From Flavobacteriia bacterium (GTDB lineage: Bacteria > Bacteroidota > Bacteroidia > Flavobacteriales_D > Crocinitomicaceae), in NCBI GenBank assembly GCA_947455515.1, contig CANGOF010000008.1, positions 1-49,491 on the forward strand: a stretch of 49,491 nt of DNA, given 5' to 3'. The position numbers were made by a program, and so were the translations under genes. Below are positions 35,228 to 42,982 of the stretch, piece after piece; position 1 is the stretch's first letter, and each line of letters starts with the position of its first letter. The notes beneath the pieces were generated by a model. It was given only the letters and a program-made list of their open reading frames with translations. It searched no databases and was not told the origin of the DNA.

Positions 35228-36841
35228 GTGAAATTTTCACTACCTATTATTCTAAAAGCGCTTTTTATAAGTGCTTTTTTTGTATTTAGTTCATTTTCAT
35301 TTTCTCAAAATAATTTGATGGAATTAGCACCTGGTGCTGAAAAGTTAATCTATAACAAAGAAACTGGTGAACATCGATTAATAGGTAATATACACATCAC
35401 CTATCAATCCAATGTGATCTATTGTGACTCCGCATCTTATTTTGAGAAATCGTCCTTATTAAAAATGTATGGCAATGTACATTTAAACAAAAGAGACACC
35501 TTGAATTTATATTGTGATTCTTTGCATTACGATAGTAAAATTAGAAAAGCGAAGCTTTGGGGTAACGTAAGAATAAGAGATAAAGATTTCAAAATAACCA
35601 CTGATTCATTAGATTTTGATTCAAAAAATGAAGTCGCAGTTTACCGCAATGGAGGGCGAGTAGAAAGCACTTTAAAAAAAGAAACACTACATAGTAAATC
35701 TGGCTATTTTTATCCAAAATCAAAGAACATAACAGTAAGTGGAAATGTATTATTTAAAAACGAACAATCCACAATGTATTCAGATAGTCTTCGTTATAAT
35801 TATGCTTCAAAAAAGGCGTTTTTTTTTGGACCAACAAAAATTTTACGTACGGACAAAACCAAAATAGTTTGCAAAAAAGGTTGGTATAAAATGGATACTG
35901 AAGAAGGAGTATTACAACAAAATGCCTCCATAACAAAAGAACATCAATTTGTATCTGCGGATAGTTTGTATATTAATGAAACTAAAGGAATTTCAGTAGG
36001 AAAAGGAAATGTATATTTTACGGATAATAAAAAAGGAATGGGATTTAAAGGAACTATTTTTTTCTCCTCCAAAAAAGCGAACAAAAGTTATTTAACAGGC
36101 AAAGCTGTCGTTGAATATAAGCTCAAGGATGACACGTTATTTATACACGCTGATACCTTATTCACGCTTACTGATAGTACAGAACAACTTTCACTTGTAA
36201 AAGGTTATCATAATGCAAAATTTTTCAGTAAAAACACCCAAGGAATTTGTGATAGTCTTACTTACCAACGAAAAGAAGGAATATTGGAAATGTATACTGA
36301 ACCGATTTTATGGAGCAACAAAGCAGAATTGAAAGGAGAAAAAATAAAAATTTTCTTAAGAGATTCTTTAATAGAACGTGCTGAAATTCAAGCTAAAGCT
36401 ACCGTTATTACAGAAGTAGACTCTATGAATATGTACAATCAAGTTGGAGGGAAAAATATTTTTGCATATTTCAATCTGAAAAATGAACTAAAAAGAATAG
36501 ATGTAAATGGTAATGCACAAACCATCTATTTCCCAGAAGAAACATTACAGAAAGATTCAGTAATCGAAATTCAAAGAAAAGGAATGTCTCGTTTGTATTC
36601 TAGTGATATCAAAATATATTTAGATAGCAATCAATTTTCAAAAGTAGTCTACCTAGATCAAGCAGACGGAGTATTTTATCCAATGGAAAAGATCAATAAA
36701 GAAGAGCAATATATCGTTGGATTTAGCTGGAATGCTAGCAGAAGACCGAAGTCAAAAAAAGATTTATTTCCAATTGAAAAAGAAGTAGAAAAATCAGTTG
36801 TCAAACCAATCAAAAAAGAAAAAAAAGGAAAACGAAAATGA
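35228..36841 (+). CDS. OstA/LptA-like LPS-transport protein
   Basis: A 537-residue exported protein with a signal peptide (1-26, FSFSQ) reading from a GTG start at 35228, which is needed to include the full signal. The body consists of repeated OstA-type beta units in the pattern 'GNV-x-DSL' (YGNVHL, CDSLHYD, WGNVRI, DSLDFDS, SGNVLF, SDSLRYN). These form the jelly-roll bridge that carries LPS across the periplasm in LptA/LptD proteins. The C-terminus is Lys/Glu-rich (KKEKKGKRK). Bacteroidota carry long OstA-like proteins of this kind in addition to LptD. It starts two bases after purA. Confidence 0.85.
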   Translation: MKFSLPIILKALFISAFFVFSSFSFSQNNLMELAPGAEKLIYNKETGEHRLIGNIHITYQSNVIYCDSASYFEKSSLLKMYGNVHLNKRDTLNLYCDSLHYDSKIRKAKLWGNVRIRDKDFKITTDSLDFDSKNEVAVYRNGGRVESTLKKETLHSKSGYFYPKSKNITVSGNVLFKNEQSTMYSDSLRYNYASKKAFFFGPTKILRTDKTKIVCKKGWYKMDTEEGVLQQNASITKEHQFVSADSLYINETKGISVGKGNVYFTDNKKGMGFKGTIFFSSKKANKSYLTGKAVVEYKLKDDTLFIHADTLFTLTDSTEQLSLVKGYHNAKFFSKNTQGICDSLTYQRKEGILEMYTEPILWSNKAELKGEKIKIFLRDSLIERAEIQAKATVITEVDSMNMYNQVGGKNIFAYFNLKNELKRIDVNGNAQTIYFPEETLQKDSVIEIQRKGMSRLYSSDIKIYLDSNQFSKVVYLDQADGVFYPMEKINKEEQYIVGFSWNASRRPKSKKDLFPIEKEVEKSVVKPIKKEKKGKRK

Positions 36842-36856
36842 TTTCACACAAATAAA

Positions 36857-37426
36857 TCACAAATTATTTTCCACAAAATCAATCAATGAATGTATAACCT
36901 TAATATGAATTTCTTGGGCACGATCAGCAAATTCGGAATAGGGTGCACGAATTTCAACATCGCATAATTCAGCTATTTTACCTCCATTTTTACCCGTCAA
37001 ACCAATCACTTTCATGCCTTTCGATTTTGCAATTTCAACAGCATTAATAACATTTTTTGAGTTACCTGAAGTTGAAATACCAAGCAGTACATCTCCTTCT
37101 TTCCCAAAAGCCTCTATATAGCGAGAAAATACGAAATCATACCCATAGTCATTCGATACACACGACATATGACTTACATCTGAAATTGCTTGAGCAGGTA
37201 TAGCTTGACGATCCCCTCTATATCTTCCGGTCAATTCTTCAGCAAAATGCATTGCATCACACATAGACCCACCATTTCCACATGAAATTATTTTATTACC
37301 ATTACTAATAGATCTAACCAATAATTCACCTGCAGATTTAATCTTTTCAAAATTTTCATTTGTCGAAAACTGACTTAAAATACTTGCCGCTTCATTAAAA
37401 TGGGATGCGATTGACACTGTGCTCAT
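36857..37426 (-). CDS. gmhA: Phosphoheptose isomerase GmhA
   Basis: GmhA converts sedoheptulose 7-phosphate to D-glycero-D-manno-heptose 7-phosphate for LPS inner-core synthesis. The SIS-domain protein (189 residues from the chosen start) has [20 protein letters not shown] with the substrate loop and zinc-binding His/Glu. It also has [13 protein letters not shown] and the terminal [14 protein letters not shown] prefer the ATG at 37424-37426 ([10 protein letters not shown]) to one 18 bases upstream. A TATTTTTG element at 37442-37449 would make the longer form start ahead of its own transcript. It converges on the OstA-like gene. Confidence 0.93.
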   Translation of the reverse strand: MSTVSIASHFNEAASILSQFSTNENFEKIKSAGELLVRSISNGNKIISCGNGGSMCDAMHFAEELTGRYRGDRQAIPAQAISDVSHMSCVSNDYGYDFVFSRYIEAFGKEGDVLLGISTSGNSKNVINAVEIAKSKGMKVIGLTGKNGGKIAELCDVEIRAPYSEFADRAQEIHIKVIHSLIDFVENNL

Positions 37427-37441
37427 AGGCTTGATTTTTAT

Positions 37442-37449
37442 CAAAAATA
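37442..37449 (-). promoter_or_regulatory. Putative -7 element before gmhA
   Basis: TATTTTTG on the minus strand fits TAnnTTTG and predicts a leader of about 12 bases to the inner gmhA ATG. No -33 TTG at the right distance. Confidence 0.35.
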
Positions 37450-37489
37450 ATTATTTCATTTTGAATAATCACCTTTAGTACAAACTTAG

Positions 37490-37497
37490 TATCTTTG
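37490..37497 (+). promoter_or_regulatory. Putative -7 element before the small secreted protein
   Basis: TATCTTTG fits TAnnTTTG, 33 bases upstream of the ATG at 37531. The nearest TTG (37461-37463) is 26 bases away, slightly too far. Confidence 0.38.
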
Positions 37498-37530
37498 GAG
37501 TATAACATAATGCACAATTAGATAAAAAAA

Positions 37531-37962
37531 ATGAAAATAAAATCTATTCTAACCTCGTTTGTACTCCTTACAGTAAGTACGTTTTCTTTCTCACAAACGA
37601 ATGATTGTTTAAAAAAAATGGAATACTTATTTTCAAAAAGAGGTAGTTATCCAATTGAAAACGGAATTCATTATCATGTTATCCTTTCCTACAACAAACC
37701 TGCTGGTAATGTTTGTTATAACGGTAAAGTAATCATAGAAAATGGAGTGATTACAAAGATTTATACAGAATTAGAGGATGGTACATTTGAGGAAATAACA
37801 AAAAAATTTACGAATCAAAAAAATGAAGTCCCTAAAATTGAAAATGGTATTTCAGAATTAATAATTACAGAAAATGGACTTAAGATTCATGTAATTTTCG
37901 TAGAAAAACTCAAGCCAAAAGCAAAAGCATACAAAGAAGCCGAATTACCAGAAGATATTTAA
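37531..37962 (+). CDS. Small secreted protein of unknown function
   Basis: I do not recognise this 143-residue protein. It has a clear signal peptide (1-22, TFSFSQ) and two cysteines in the mature part (Cys26, Cys62) that could form a disulfide. The body is mostly beta-strand-like with a repeated turn pattern ENG (ENGIHYHVI, ENGVITKIY, ENGISELII, ENGLKIHVI). The tail is Lys/Ala/Glu-rich. It is the only plus-strand gene in the last 12 kb, divergent from gmhA and convergent with coaBC. It has its own possible promoter. Confidence 0.75.
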   Translation: MKIKSILTSFVLLTVSTFSFSQTNDCLKKMEYLFSKRGSYPIENGIHYHVILSYNKPAGNVCYNGKVIIENGVITKIYTELEDGTFEEITKKFTNQKNEVPKIENGISELIITENGLKIHVIFVEKLKPKAKAYKEAELPEDI

Positions 37963-38002
37963 TAAATAAAAAGGAGAAAAAACTTAAGTTTTATCTTCAA
38001 TT

Positions 38003-39196
38003 TTATTTTTGAAGAGACAGTATTTTCACTATATCTTTAGCTAGTTCTTTTTTCGATTTCAAAGGAAATTCTACAACTTGGTTCTGTTTTGAAATTAACG
38101 TTACTCTATTTGTATCATAACCAAAACCAGCTCCTTCATTTTCAAGTGAATTTAAAATAATTAAATCTAAATTTTTAGCCTCAATCTTACGTGTTGCATT
38201 TTGAATAGCATCATTTGTTTCAAGAGCAAAACCAACTAAAAATTGCTTCGTAGTTTTGTTTTTCCCTGCCCATCCAAGTACATCCGGATTTTTTACTAAT
38301 TTTAAAACAATCTCTTCCTCTTTTTTCTTTATTTTTTGTTCTTCTACAACTTCAGGTTTATAATCTGCTACAGCAGCACTAAACACGCCAAAAGTACAAT
38401 CTGACCAATACTTTTTAACTTCTAAAAGCATTTCATCCGCAGTTGTTATTTTCACTGTTTTTAACGAAGGATGATTTAACTTAATATTTGTAGGACCAGA
38501 AACAAGAATTACTTCAGCACCTCTTTTAATTAATTCTTCAACAATAGCATACCCCATTTTACCGGTAGAATGATTACCAATAAATCGAACGGGATCAATA
38601 TGTTCGTAGGTTGGTCCCGCAGTCACAAGGAATTTTTGACCTTTTAACTCATTTTTCACTTGAAAAAATTCGCTTAATCTAAGAACTAAATCTTCCGGCT
38701 CTGTCATTCGACCTTTACCTAGTAATCCACTTGCCAAGAAACCATCTTCCGCAGGAAAAACATTGACACCATAACTTACTAACGTGGTTATGTTTTGTAC
38801 TGTCGTAGGATGTATATACATATCCAAATCCATCGCTGGAGCGATAAATACAGGACATTTAGCAGAAAGATAAGTAGCTGTTAAAAGATTATCGCAATAA
38901 CCATTGGCCAATTTAGCCAATGTATTCGCTGTTAATGGCGCAATTAAGAAAAGATCAGGCCACAAACCTAAGTCGACATGATTTGTCCAAACTCCATCTT
39001 TATGGTTCCAAAAATCAATAAAAACAGGATTTTCAGAAAGGGTTGCTATTGTTAGTGGACTTATAAAATCACAAGAGGCGGAAGTCATAATACATTTGAC
39101 TTCTGCCTCTTCTTTTTTTAATAATCGTATAAGGAAAGCGATTTTATACGCTGCAATACCTCCGGTTATACCTAAAAGTATTTTTTTTCCTTTCAT
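38003..39196 (-). CDS. coaBC: Bifunctional phosphopantothenoylcysteine decarboxylase/synthetase CoaBC
   Basis: CoaBC ligates cysteine to 4'-phosphopantothenate and decarboxylates the product, two steps of coenzyme A synthesis. The 397-residue protein has the N-terminal flavoprotein CoaC domain. It begins GKKILLGITGGIAAYKIAFL, with the catalytic-type His in WTNHVDL (about 73) and the AKLANGYCDNLLT and CPVFIAPAMDLDMY segments. The CoaB domain follows, with VTAGPTYEHIDPVRFIGNHS and the KMGYAIVEE stretch. It is the last gene of the M23-bamD-rpoZ-coaBC operon, one base after rpoZ. Confidence 0.95.
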   Translation of the reverse strand: MKGKKILLGITGGIAAYKIAFLIRLLKKEEAEVKCIMTSASCDFISPLTIATLSENPVFIDFWNHKDGVWTNHVDLGLWPDLFLIAPLTANTLAKLANGYCDNLLTATYLSAKCPVFIAPAMDLDMYIHPTTVQNITTLVSYGVNVFPAEDGFLASGLLGKGRMTEPEDLVLRLSEFFQVKNELKGQKFLVTAGPTYEHIDPVRFIGNHSTGKMGYAIVEELIKRGAEVILVSGPTNIKLNHPSLKTVKITTADEMLLEVKKYWSDCTFGVFSAAVADYKPEVVEEQKIKKKEEEIVLKLVKNPDVLGWAGKNKTTKQFLVGFALETNDAIQNATRKIEAKNLDLIILNSLENEGAGFGYDTNRVTLISKQNQVVEFPLKSKKELAKDIVKILSLQK

Positions 39197-39197
39197 T

Positions 39198-39527
39198 TTA
39201 TTTTTTATCGTCGTCTTCGTACTTACGCACGTAAACTTTATCTTCTAACATTTCACTCATTGCAATAGCAACAGGTTTTGGTAATTTTTCGTAGTATTTA
39301 GAAATTTCAATTTGTTCACGATTTTCAAACACTTCTTCTAAATTATCTGTAGTAGATGCAAATTCTTGTAATTTACTAGTCAATTCTTCTTTTAACTCCA
39401 CAGAAATTTGATTCGATCTTTTTGCCATAGCAACAATCGTTTCATATACGTTACCTGTTTTTTCTTCAAAATCAATCGTATTTCTAGTGATTGTTGAACG
39501 TTCAGAATTTGTGTTTTTGAAATTCAT
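39198..39527 (-). CDS. rpoZ: RNA polymerase omega subunit-like protein RpoZ
   Basis: Omega helps assemble the beta-prime subunit of RNA polymerase. This 109-residue protein has TGNVYETIVAMAKRSNQISVELKEEL (split around residues 24-50), a Bacteroidota form of the omega N-terminal motif with the AxxRxxQ pattern. An acidic, helical C-terminus follows. The position between bamD and coaBC is the standard place for rpoZ in Bacteroidota and supports the call. The sequence itself is divergent from proteobacterial omega. Confidence 0.8.
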   Translation of the reverse strand: MNFKNTNSERSTITRNTIDFEEKTGNVYETIVAMAKRSNQISVELKEELTSKLQEFASTTDNLEEVFENREQIEISKYYEKLPKPVAIAMSEMLEDKVYVRKYEDDDKK

Positions 39528-39562
39528 AACTATATATTGTTAATGTAATTAAATTAAACTCC

Positions 39563-40336
39563 TTATAATAAGCGACCTAATAAATCTTTCAATTCTTCTA
39601 GATGCTTTGACGCAGGAAATTCTAATGCAAATTTACTATATCTTTCCATTGTTTTATCAATTCTTTCCTTTTTTTTGTCTTCAACGCTATGTTTTGCTAA
39701 TTGATAAGAATTATTTAACAGAATTAACCATGCTTTTTCACGATTAACGGAAGCTGGATAATCTTTTATAAATGATTCTGCAGTAACTATAGCTGCCTTG
39801 TAATTCTCTGTTTTATCGTAAATTTTTAAAGCTTCAAAATCTTTATGTTGTAATTTCAATCTGAGTTGATCCATTAAATAATTACAAGTATCAATTTTGT
39901 TTGATTGTGGGAATTTATAAATAAAAAGTTGTAATTCATTTAACGCCGTTTCTGTTTCCGTTTGATCTAAAGAAGACTTTGGGGAGTTTTTAGCTGCACA
40001 TATTGCATATAAAAAAGAGGTTTCTTCTCTTTTAGGACTATTTGGGTATTTATCCCCAAAAGACGCTAAATAATATTGAGCAGTGTAATAATCCTCTAAT
40101 CTGAAATTTGCAATTCCTAATCGGTAATAAGAATCTTCCCCTTCTAAAGACTTAGGCATGCGTTGGTATACTTGCTCTAACAACGTTACAGACTTAATAT
40201 AGTCTTCTTTATCAAAATATTTTGTTCCCAATTCATATTTACGTTTGTAATCGTCATTCTTAACAACACGAGCATACTCTGAACAACTCGAAAGAATAAA
40301 AGAAAATATAAAAAGAAAAATAAAAAATAAACGCAT
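39563..40336 (-). CDS. bamD: Outer-membrane assembly lipoprotein BamD
   Basis: BamD is a TPR lipoprotein of the Bam complex that inserts beta-barrels into the outer membrane. The 257-residue protein has a lipobox LSSC with the lipidated Cys at 18. Helical repeat pairs typical of BamD then run through residues 30-250, including YELGTKYFDKEDYIKSVTLL, SYYRLGIANFRLEDYYTAQY and FPASKHLEELKDLL. It is 13 bases downstream of the M23 peptidase gene and 35 bases before rpoZ. It may share the tRNA-Pro promoter. Confidence 0.9.
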   Translation of the reverse strand: MRLFFIFLFIFSFILSSCSEYARVVKNDDYKRKYELGTKYFDKEDYIKSVTLLEQVYQRMPKSLEGEDSYYRLGIANFRLEDYYTAQYYLASFGDKYPNSPKREETSFLYAICAAKNSPKSSLDQTETETALNELQLFIYKFPQSNKIDTCNYLMDQLRLKLQHKDFEALKIYDKTENYKAAIVTAESFIKDYPASVNREKAWLILLNNSYQLAKHSVEDKKKERIDKTMERYSKFALEFPASKHLEELKDLLGRLL

Positions 40337-40349
40337 AAAAAGTTATGAA

Positions 40350-41372
40350 TTATTTCACACGTATTGTAACACCTACTTCAAGTGTTTTACTTTGATTAAT
40401 TCCATTCAATTGACACAATTTATCAATTGTTAAACCATTATTTTTTGCAATTTTGAATAATGAATCTCCATTACGTACTTTGTAATATCTACGAGCTTCT
40501 CTAACAGGAACAGACTTATTAGGTTCTTCTGTTTTTACAGTCGATACAGCAACCCCAGCTAATACGTCTATTGCTTCTACACTGTTATCCAATTCCTCAA
40601 ATTCATCTTCATGCTCTGTATCATTCACTTTAACAGGATTAGTAGTTGGGTTTTTAGATTTAAATAAGTCTTTATGAACCAATAAATTCTCGTCTTTCAC
40701 ATTTTTATTCGCAAAATCGATAATATATTCAGGATTAATTGGAATATCGTAAAAACGTACCTCAAAATGTAAATGTGCACCAAATGAATGTCCAGTATTC
40801 CCTCCTAAACCAATTATATCTCCAGCTTTTACTTCTTGATTCGGAACCACTAACAACTTACTTAAATGAGCATAGAATGTTTCCAATCCATTGTAATGAC
40901 GAATAACAACTAAATTACCGTAACCTCCTTTATTAAATTTTGCATAACGTACTTTTCCACTCCAAGCAGCACCTACTAAATCACCCGTTTTTAATGAAAT
41001 ATCCACGCCCTGGTGAGCGCGACCATGCCTTGGTCCATAATGCGAAGTCATATATCCATCAAATGGAATTTTAAATTCTTCATTTAAAGTATCTCCAACA
41101 CATAACCAAAGCGTATCATTTACATTTGCAAAAGAATTTCTTTTTTTAGCGGAAAAGCATGTTTCTGTATCCCAAGTTTGAGAAAAATTCAAATTTGGAT
41201 TGCTTGAAACTTGTTTGTGCACGTCAAAATTCAATACACCATCAAAGTTATTTTCCAATGTAAAATCTTCATCGGATTCAAAAATTAAATCATCCGAACT
41301 TCTTTTTTTAGCGTTTTGAGCAAACGAAGAAAAGGTAACTAAAACTAAAACAACTATATATAAATATTTCAT
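40350..41372 (-). CDS. M23 family metallopeptidase with C-terminal LysM domain
   Basis: A 340-residue exported protein with a signal peptide (1-19). A LytM/M23 domain (about 105-212) has zinc ligands His120 and Asp124 (HQGVD), His169 and the HLHFEVRF motif with His202. A Ser/Glu-rich linker follows. A LysM domain (about 295-340; YYKVRNGDSLFKIAKNNGL) binds peptidoglycan. All active-site residues are present, so it is likely a peptidoglycan endopeptidase in cell-wall growth or division rather than a degenerate activator such as NlpD. It is the first protein gene after tRNA-Pro. Confidence 0.92.
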   Translation of the reverse strand: MKYLYIVVLVLVTFSSFAQNAKKRSSDDLIFESDEDFTLENNFDGVLNFDVHKQVSSNPNLNFSQTWDTETCFSAKKRNSFANVNDTLWLCVGDTLNEEFKIPFDGYMTSHYGPRHGRAHQGVDISLKTGDLVGAAWSGKVRYAKFNKGGYGNLVVIRHYNGLETFYAHLSKLLVVPNQEVKAGDIIGLGGNTGHSFGAHLHFEVRFYDIPINPEYIIDFANKNVKDENLLVHKDLFKSKNPTTNPVKVNDTEHEDEFEELDNSVEAIDVLAGVAVSTVKTEEPNKSVPVREARRYYKVRNGDSLFKIAKNNGLTIDKLCQLNGINQSKTLEVGVTIRVK

Positions 41373-41387
41373 ATTCTAAATTTTAAG

Positions 41388-41462
41388 TCGGGACGAGAGG
41401 ATTCGAACCTCCGATCTCGCGCCCCCCAGACGCGCACTTTAGCCGGGCTAAGCTACGTCCCG
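41388..41462 (-). tRNA. tRNA-Pro (anticodon GGG)
   Basis: On the minus strand the acceptor stem is CGGGACG/CGTCCCG. The D stem is GCTT/AAGT with a G-T pair. The anticodon stem is CGCGT/GCGCG with a T-G closing pair. Loop CTGGGGG gives anticodon GGG. The T arm is CGGAG-GTTCGAA-ish with TCCTC-type pairing, and the discriminator A is at 41388. CCA is not encoded. It has a full promoter and is followed 16 bases later by the M23 peptidase gene with no terminator between them. Confidence 0.94.
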
Positions 41463-41477
41463 ATAGCATAAGCGACC

Positions 41478-41508
41478 CAAATATACACAAAAAAGTCTTG
41501 AATTACAA
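41478..41508 (-). promoter_or_regulatory. Promoter of tRNA-Pro, overlapping the upstream terminator
   Basis: On the minus strand TTG (41506-41508) and TATATTTG (41478-41485) are separated by 20 bases, a full consensus match. The predicted start is about 10 bases before the tRNA. The -33 box lies inside the right arm of the FKBP gene's terminator hairpin and the spacer covers its stop codon. Confidence 0.68.
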
Positions 41509-41513
41509 GACTT
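41487..41513 (-). terminator. Rho-independent terminator whose loop holds the FKBP stop codon
   Basis: An eight-base-pair stem (41493-41500 with 41506-41513) has a five-base loop (41501-41505) that contains the TAA of the FKBP gene (41503-41505). On the minus strand the hairpin is followed by TTTT. It ends the FKBP pair's transcript and overlaps the tRNA-Pro promoter. Confidence 0.75.
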
Positions 41514-42348
41514 CCACTACAAATACATCGTAGAAAAGTTTTTCATTTGGTTTTACCAAGTCCAATAAACCATTTCTTCCATATGCTTCATTAGAGGGAA
41601 CCAAAATCCAAACTTTGTCGGAACGTTTCACTCCAATCATCGCTTTTTTCAACCCTGAAACAATACCATGATCTGAAAAACGCATTCTAAACGGAACTCT
41701 TCTTCTGTAACTCATGTCGTATTTTGGATTCGATTTTGTACCTACCATGTAATGAAAATCAATAATACTTTTATCATTTGCGTACTTAATTTCTGAGTTA
41801 TTTTCTTCTAACAACCAAATCTTTACACCATCCATTTTCTTTGTAGGCTTTATCTTTTCACCAATTTTTAAACGGATAATATTATTCGCGTTTGGCGGTA
41901 TCAAACCTTTTACTCCATATTCACCACGCGCTAATTTGGCAGGTAAAAAAATCTCAACAAAATCCCCAACTCTTAATTGTTTTAACGCTAAATCCCACCC
42001 AGGAGTTTGCATTCCATAACCAACTAAAAAAGGCAATGATGCACGATTTAACAATTCATTTCCATCTACTAACGTTCCATCTTCCAAAAAAACTTGGTAA
42101 TTAATATTAATAACATCCTCTTCCTTCAGTGCCTCTCCTTTACCATGCTTAAACCAACTAATTTTCAACCCGTTTTTCAACTTTAATTCATTCACAATCT
42201 TCGTTGGTTTAAGACTTTGGTTATCTGAATCTGTTTTTTTAAGATCGGAAGTAATTACTTTTGTTTCCTTTTTATCCTTTTTTACCCCTTCTACTTTACA
42301 CGCTGTAAAAAGTATGAAACCTAAACTTATTATAAAATAATTTCTCAT
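41503..42348 (-). CDS. Lipoprotein with two FKBP-type peptidyl-prolyl isomerase domains
   Basis: A 281-residue lipoprotein (lipobox LFTAC, Cys17). Two FKBP-like domains can be traced. The first, about 57-160, has VININYQVFLEDGTLVDG, TPGWDLALKQLRVGD and IPPNANNIIRLKI. The second, about 170-281, is more divergent, with IDFHYMVGT, GLKKAMIGVKRSDKVWILVP and YDVFVVEVL. FKBPs help fold exported proteins; lipoprotein FKBPs are linked with gliding (GldI) in Flavobacteriia. The second domain lacks several usual active-site aromatics, so it may be non-catalytic. The gene begins directly after the stop of the other FKBP gene. Confidence 0.85.
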   Translation of the reverse strand: MRNYFIISLGFILFTACKVEGVKKDKKETKVITSDLKKTDSDNQSLKPTKIVNELKLKNGLKISWFKHGKGEALKEEDVININYQVFLEDGTLVDGNELLNRASLPFLVGYGMQTPGWDLALKQLRVGDFVEIFLPAKLARGEYGVKGLIPPNANNIIRLKIGEKIKPTKKMDGVKIWLLEENNSEIKYANDKSIIDFHYMVGTKSNPKYDMSYRRRVPFRMRFSDHGIVSGLKKAMIGVKRSDKVWILVPSNEAYGRNGLLDLVKPNEKLFYDVFVVEVL

Positions 42349-42861
42349 TTAATTATGTAATTTAATTAATTCAATATCAATAACTAAAGGGGTAATTGGC
42401 GGTATCTTGTTATTATCCCCAGTAATCCCATGTGCTAAATGTGAAGGAACAATCAACACAGCCTTTTCCCCTCTCTTCATTTTTTTAACCCCTTCTTGTA
42501 CACCAGATTCTATATCTGTTTTATCAATTTTAAAATAAACAATTTCATTTTTTGGAGTTACATAACAAGTGTCACCATTTAAAAACGTGATTACATATCT
42601 TACACCAGCTTCCATTCCTGATTTTGCAGAATCTCCTTCGGATGTTTTGTAAACTCCATAATACAATCCGGATCCCGTCTGTTTCATTTTCAACAACTTT
42701 CGATGCTCCAAATACATTGCAATGTCCAATTTTTCTTTTTGGGCAATACGTTGATTCATTTCAATGGATTTTTGTTTATCCCAATCAATTTCTTTTTTTT
42801 CTGTATTTGAATTACAACTGAATAAAACGATTGATATTAAAATAATTATTGTTGATTTCAT
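42349..42861 (-). CDS. FKBP-type peptidyl-prolyl isomerase lipoprotein
   Basis: A 170-residue lipoprotein (lipobox VLFSC, Cys16) with one FKBP domain (about 60-168). It has SGLYYGVYKTSEGDSAKSG, GVQEGVKKMKRGEKAVLIVPSHLAHG split over 118-150, and IPPITPLVIDIELI. It resembles the GldI-type lipoprotein isomerases of Bacteroidota, but no gliding genes adjoin it, so the symbol is withheld. It is co-transcribed with the two-domain FKBP gene (no gap). Confidence 0.88.
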   Translation of the reverse strand: MKSTIIILISIVLFSCNSNTEKKEIDWDKQKSIEMNQRIAQKEKLDIAMYLEHRKLLKMKQTGSGLYYGVYKTSEGDSAKSGMEAGVRYVITFLNGDTCYVTPKNEIVYFKIDKTDIESGVQEGVKKMKRGEKAVLIVPSHLAHGITGDNNKIPPITPLVIDIELIKLHN

Positions 42862-42938
42862 GAATACTATGTCGTATATATTGGTTTTAGGATATTATTG
42901 ATTTTTATTTTAAATAATCGTTTTACGATTATTTTTTA

Positions 42939-42982
42939 GGGGATGTTCTAGTAGAACATCCCTACAGGTAGAACATTCCTAC
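42939..42982. repeat. REP-like palindrome with a second half-copy, overlapping the nrnA stop
   Basis: A hairpin with a ten-base-pair stem (42940-42949 with 42953-42962, three-base loop) is followed by a near copy of its right arm. The 15-mer gtagaacatccctac at 42951-42965 recurs at 42968-42982 with one mismatch. The second copy contains the nrnA stop codon (42979-42981). The composition and structure are those of dispersed intergenic repeats, not of a standard terminator, because no T-run follows on either strand. Confidence 0.7.

Noticed and set aside
37979-38015. Palindrome aaaacttaagtttt (37979-37992) and a TCTTCAA/TTGAAGA stem between the small secreted protein and coaBC
   Set aside because: Placed between convergent genes, but neither hairpin is followed by a T-run on the strand it would serve and the stems are weak. 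Not called as a terminator.
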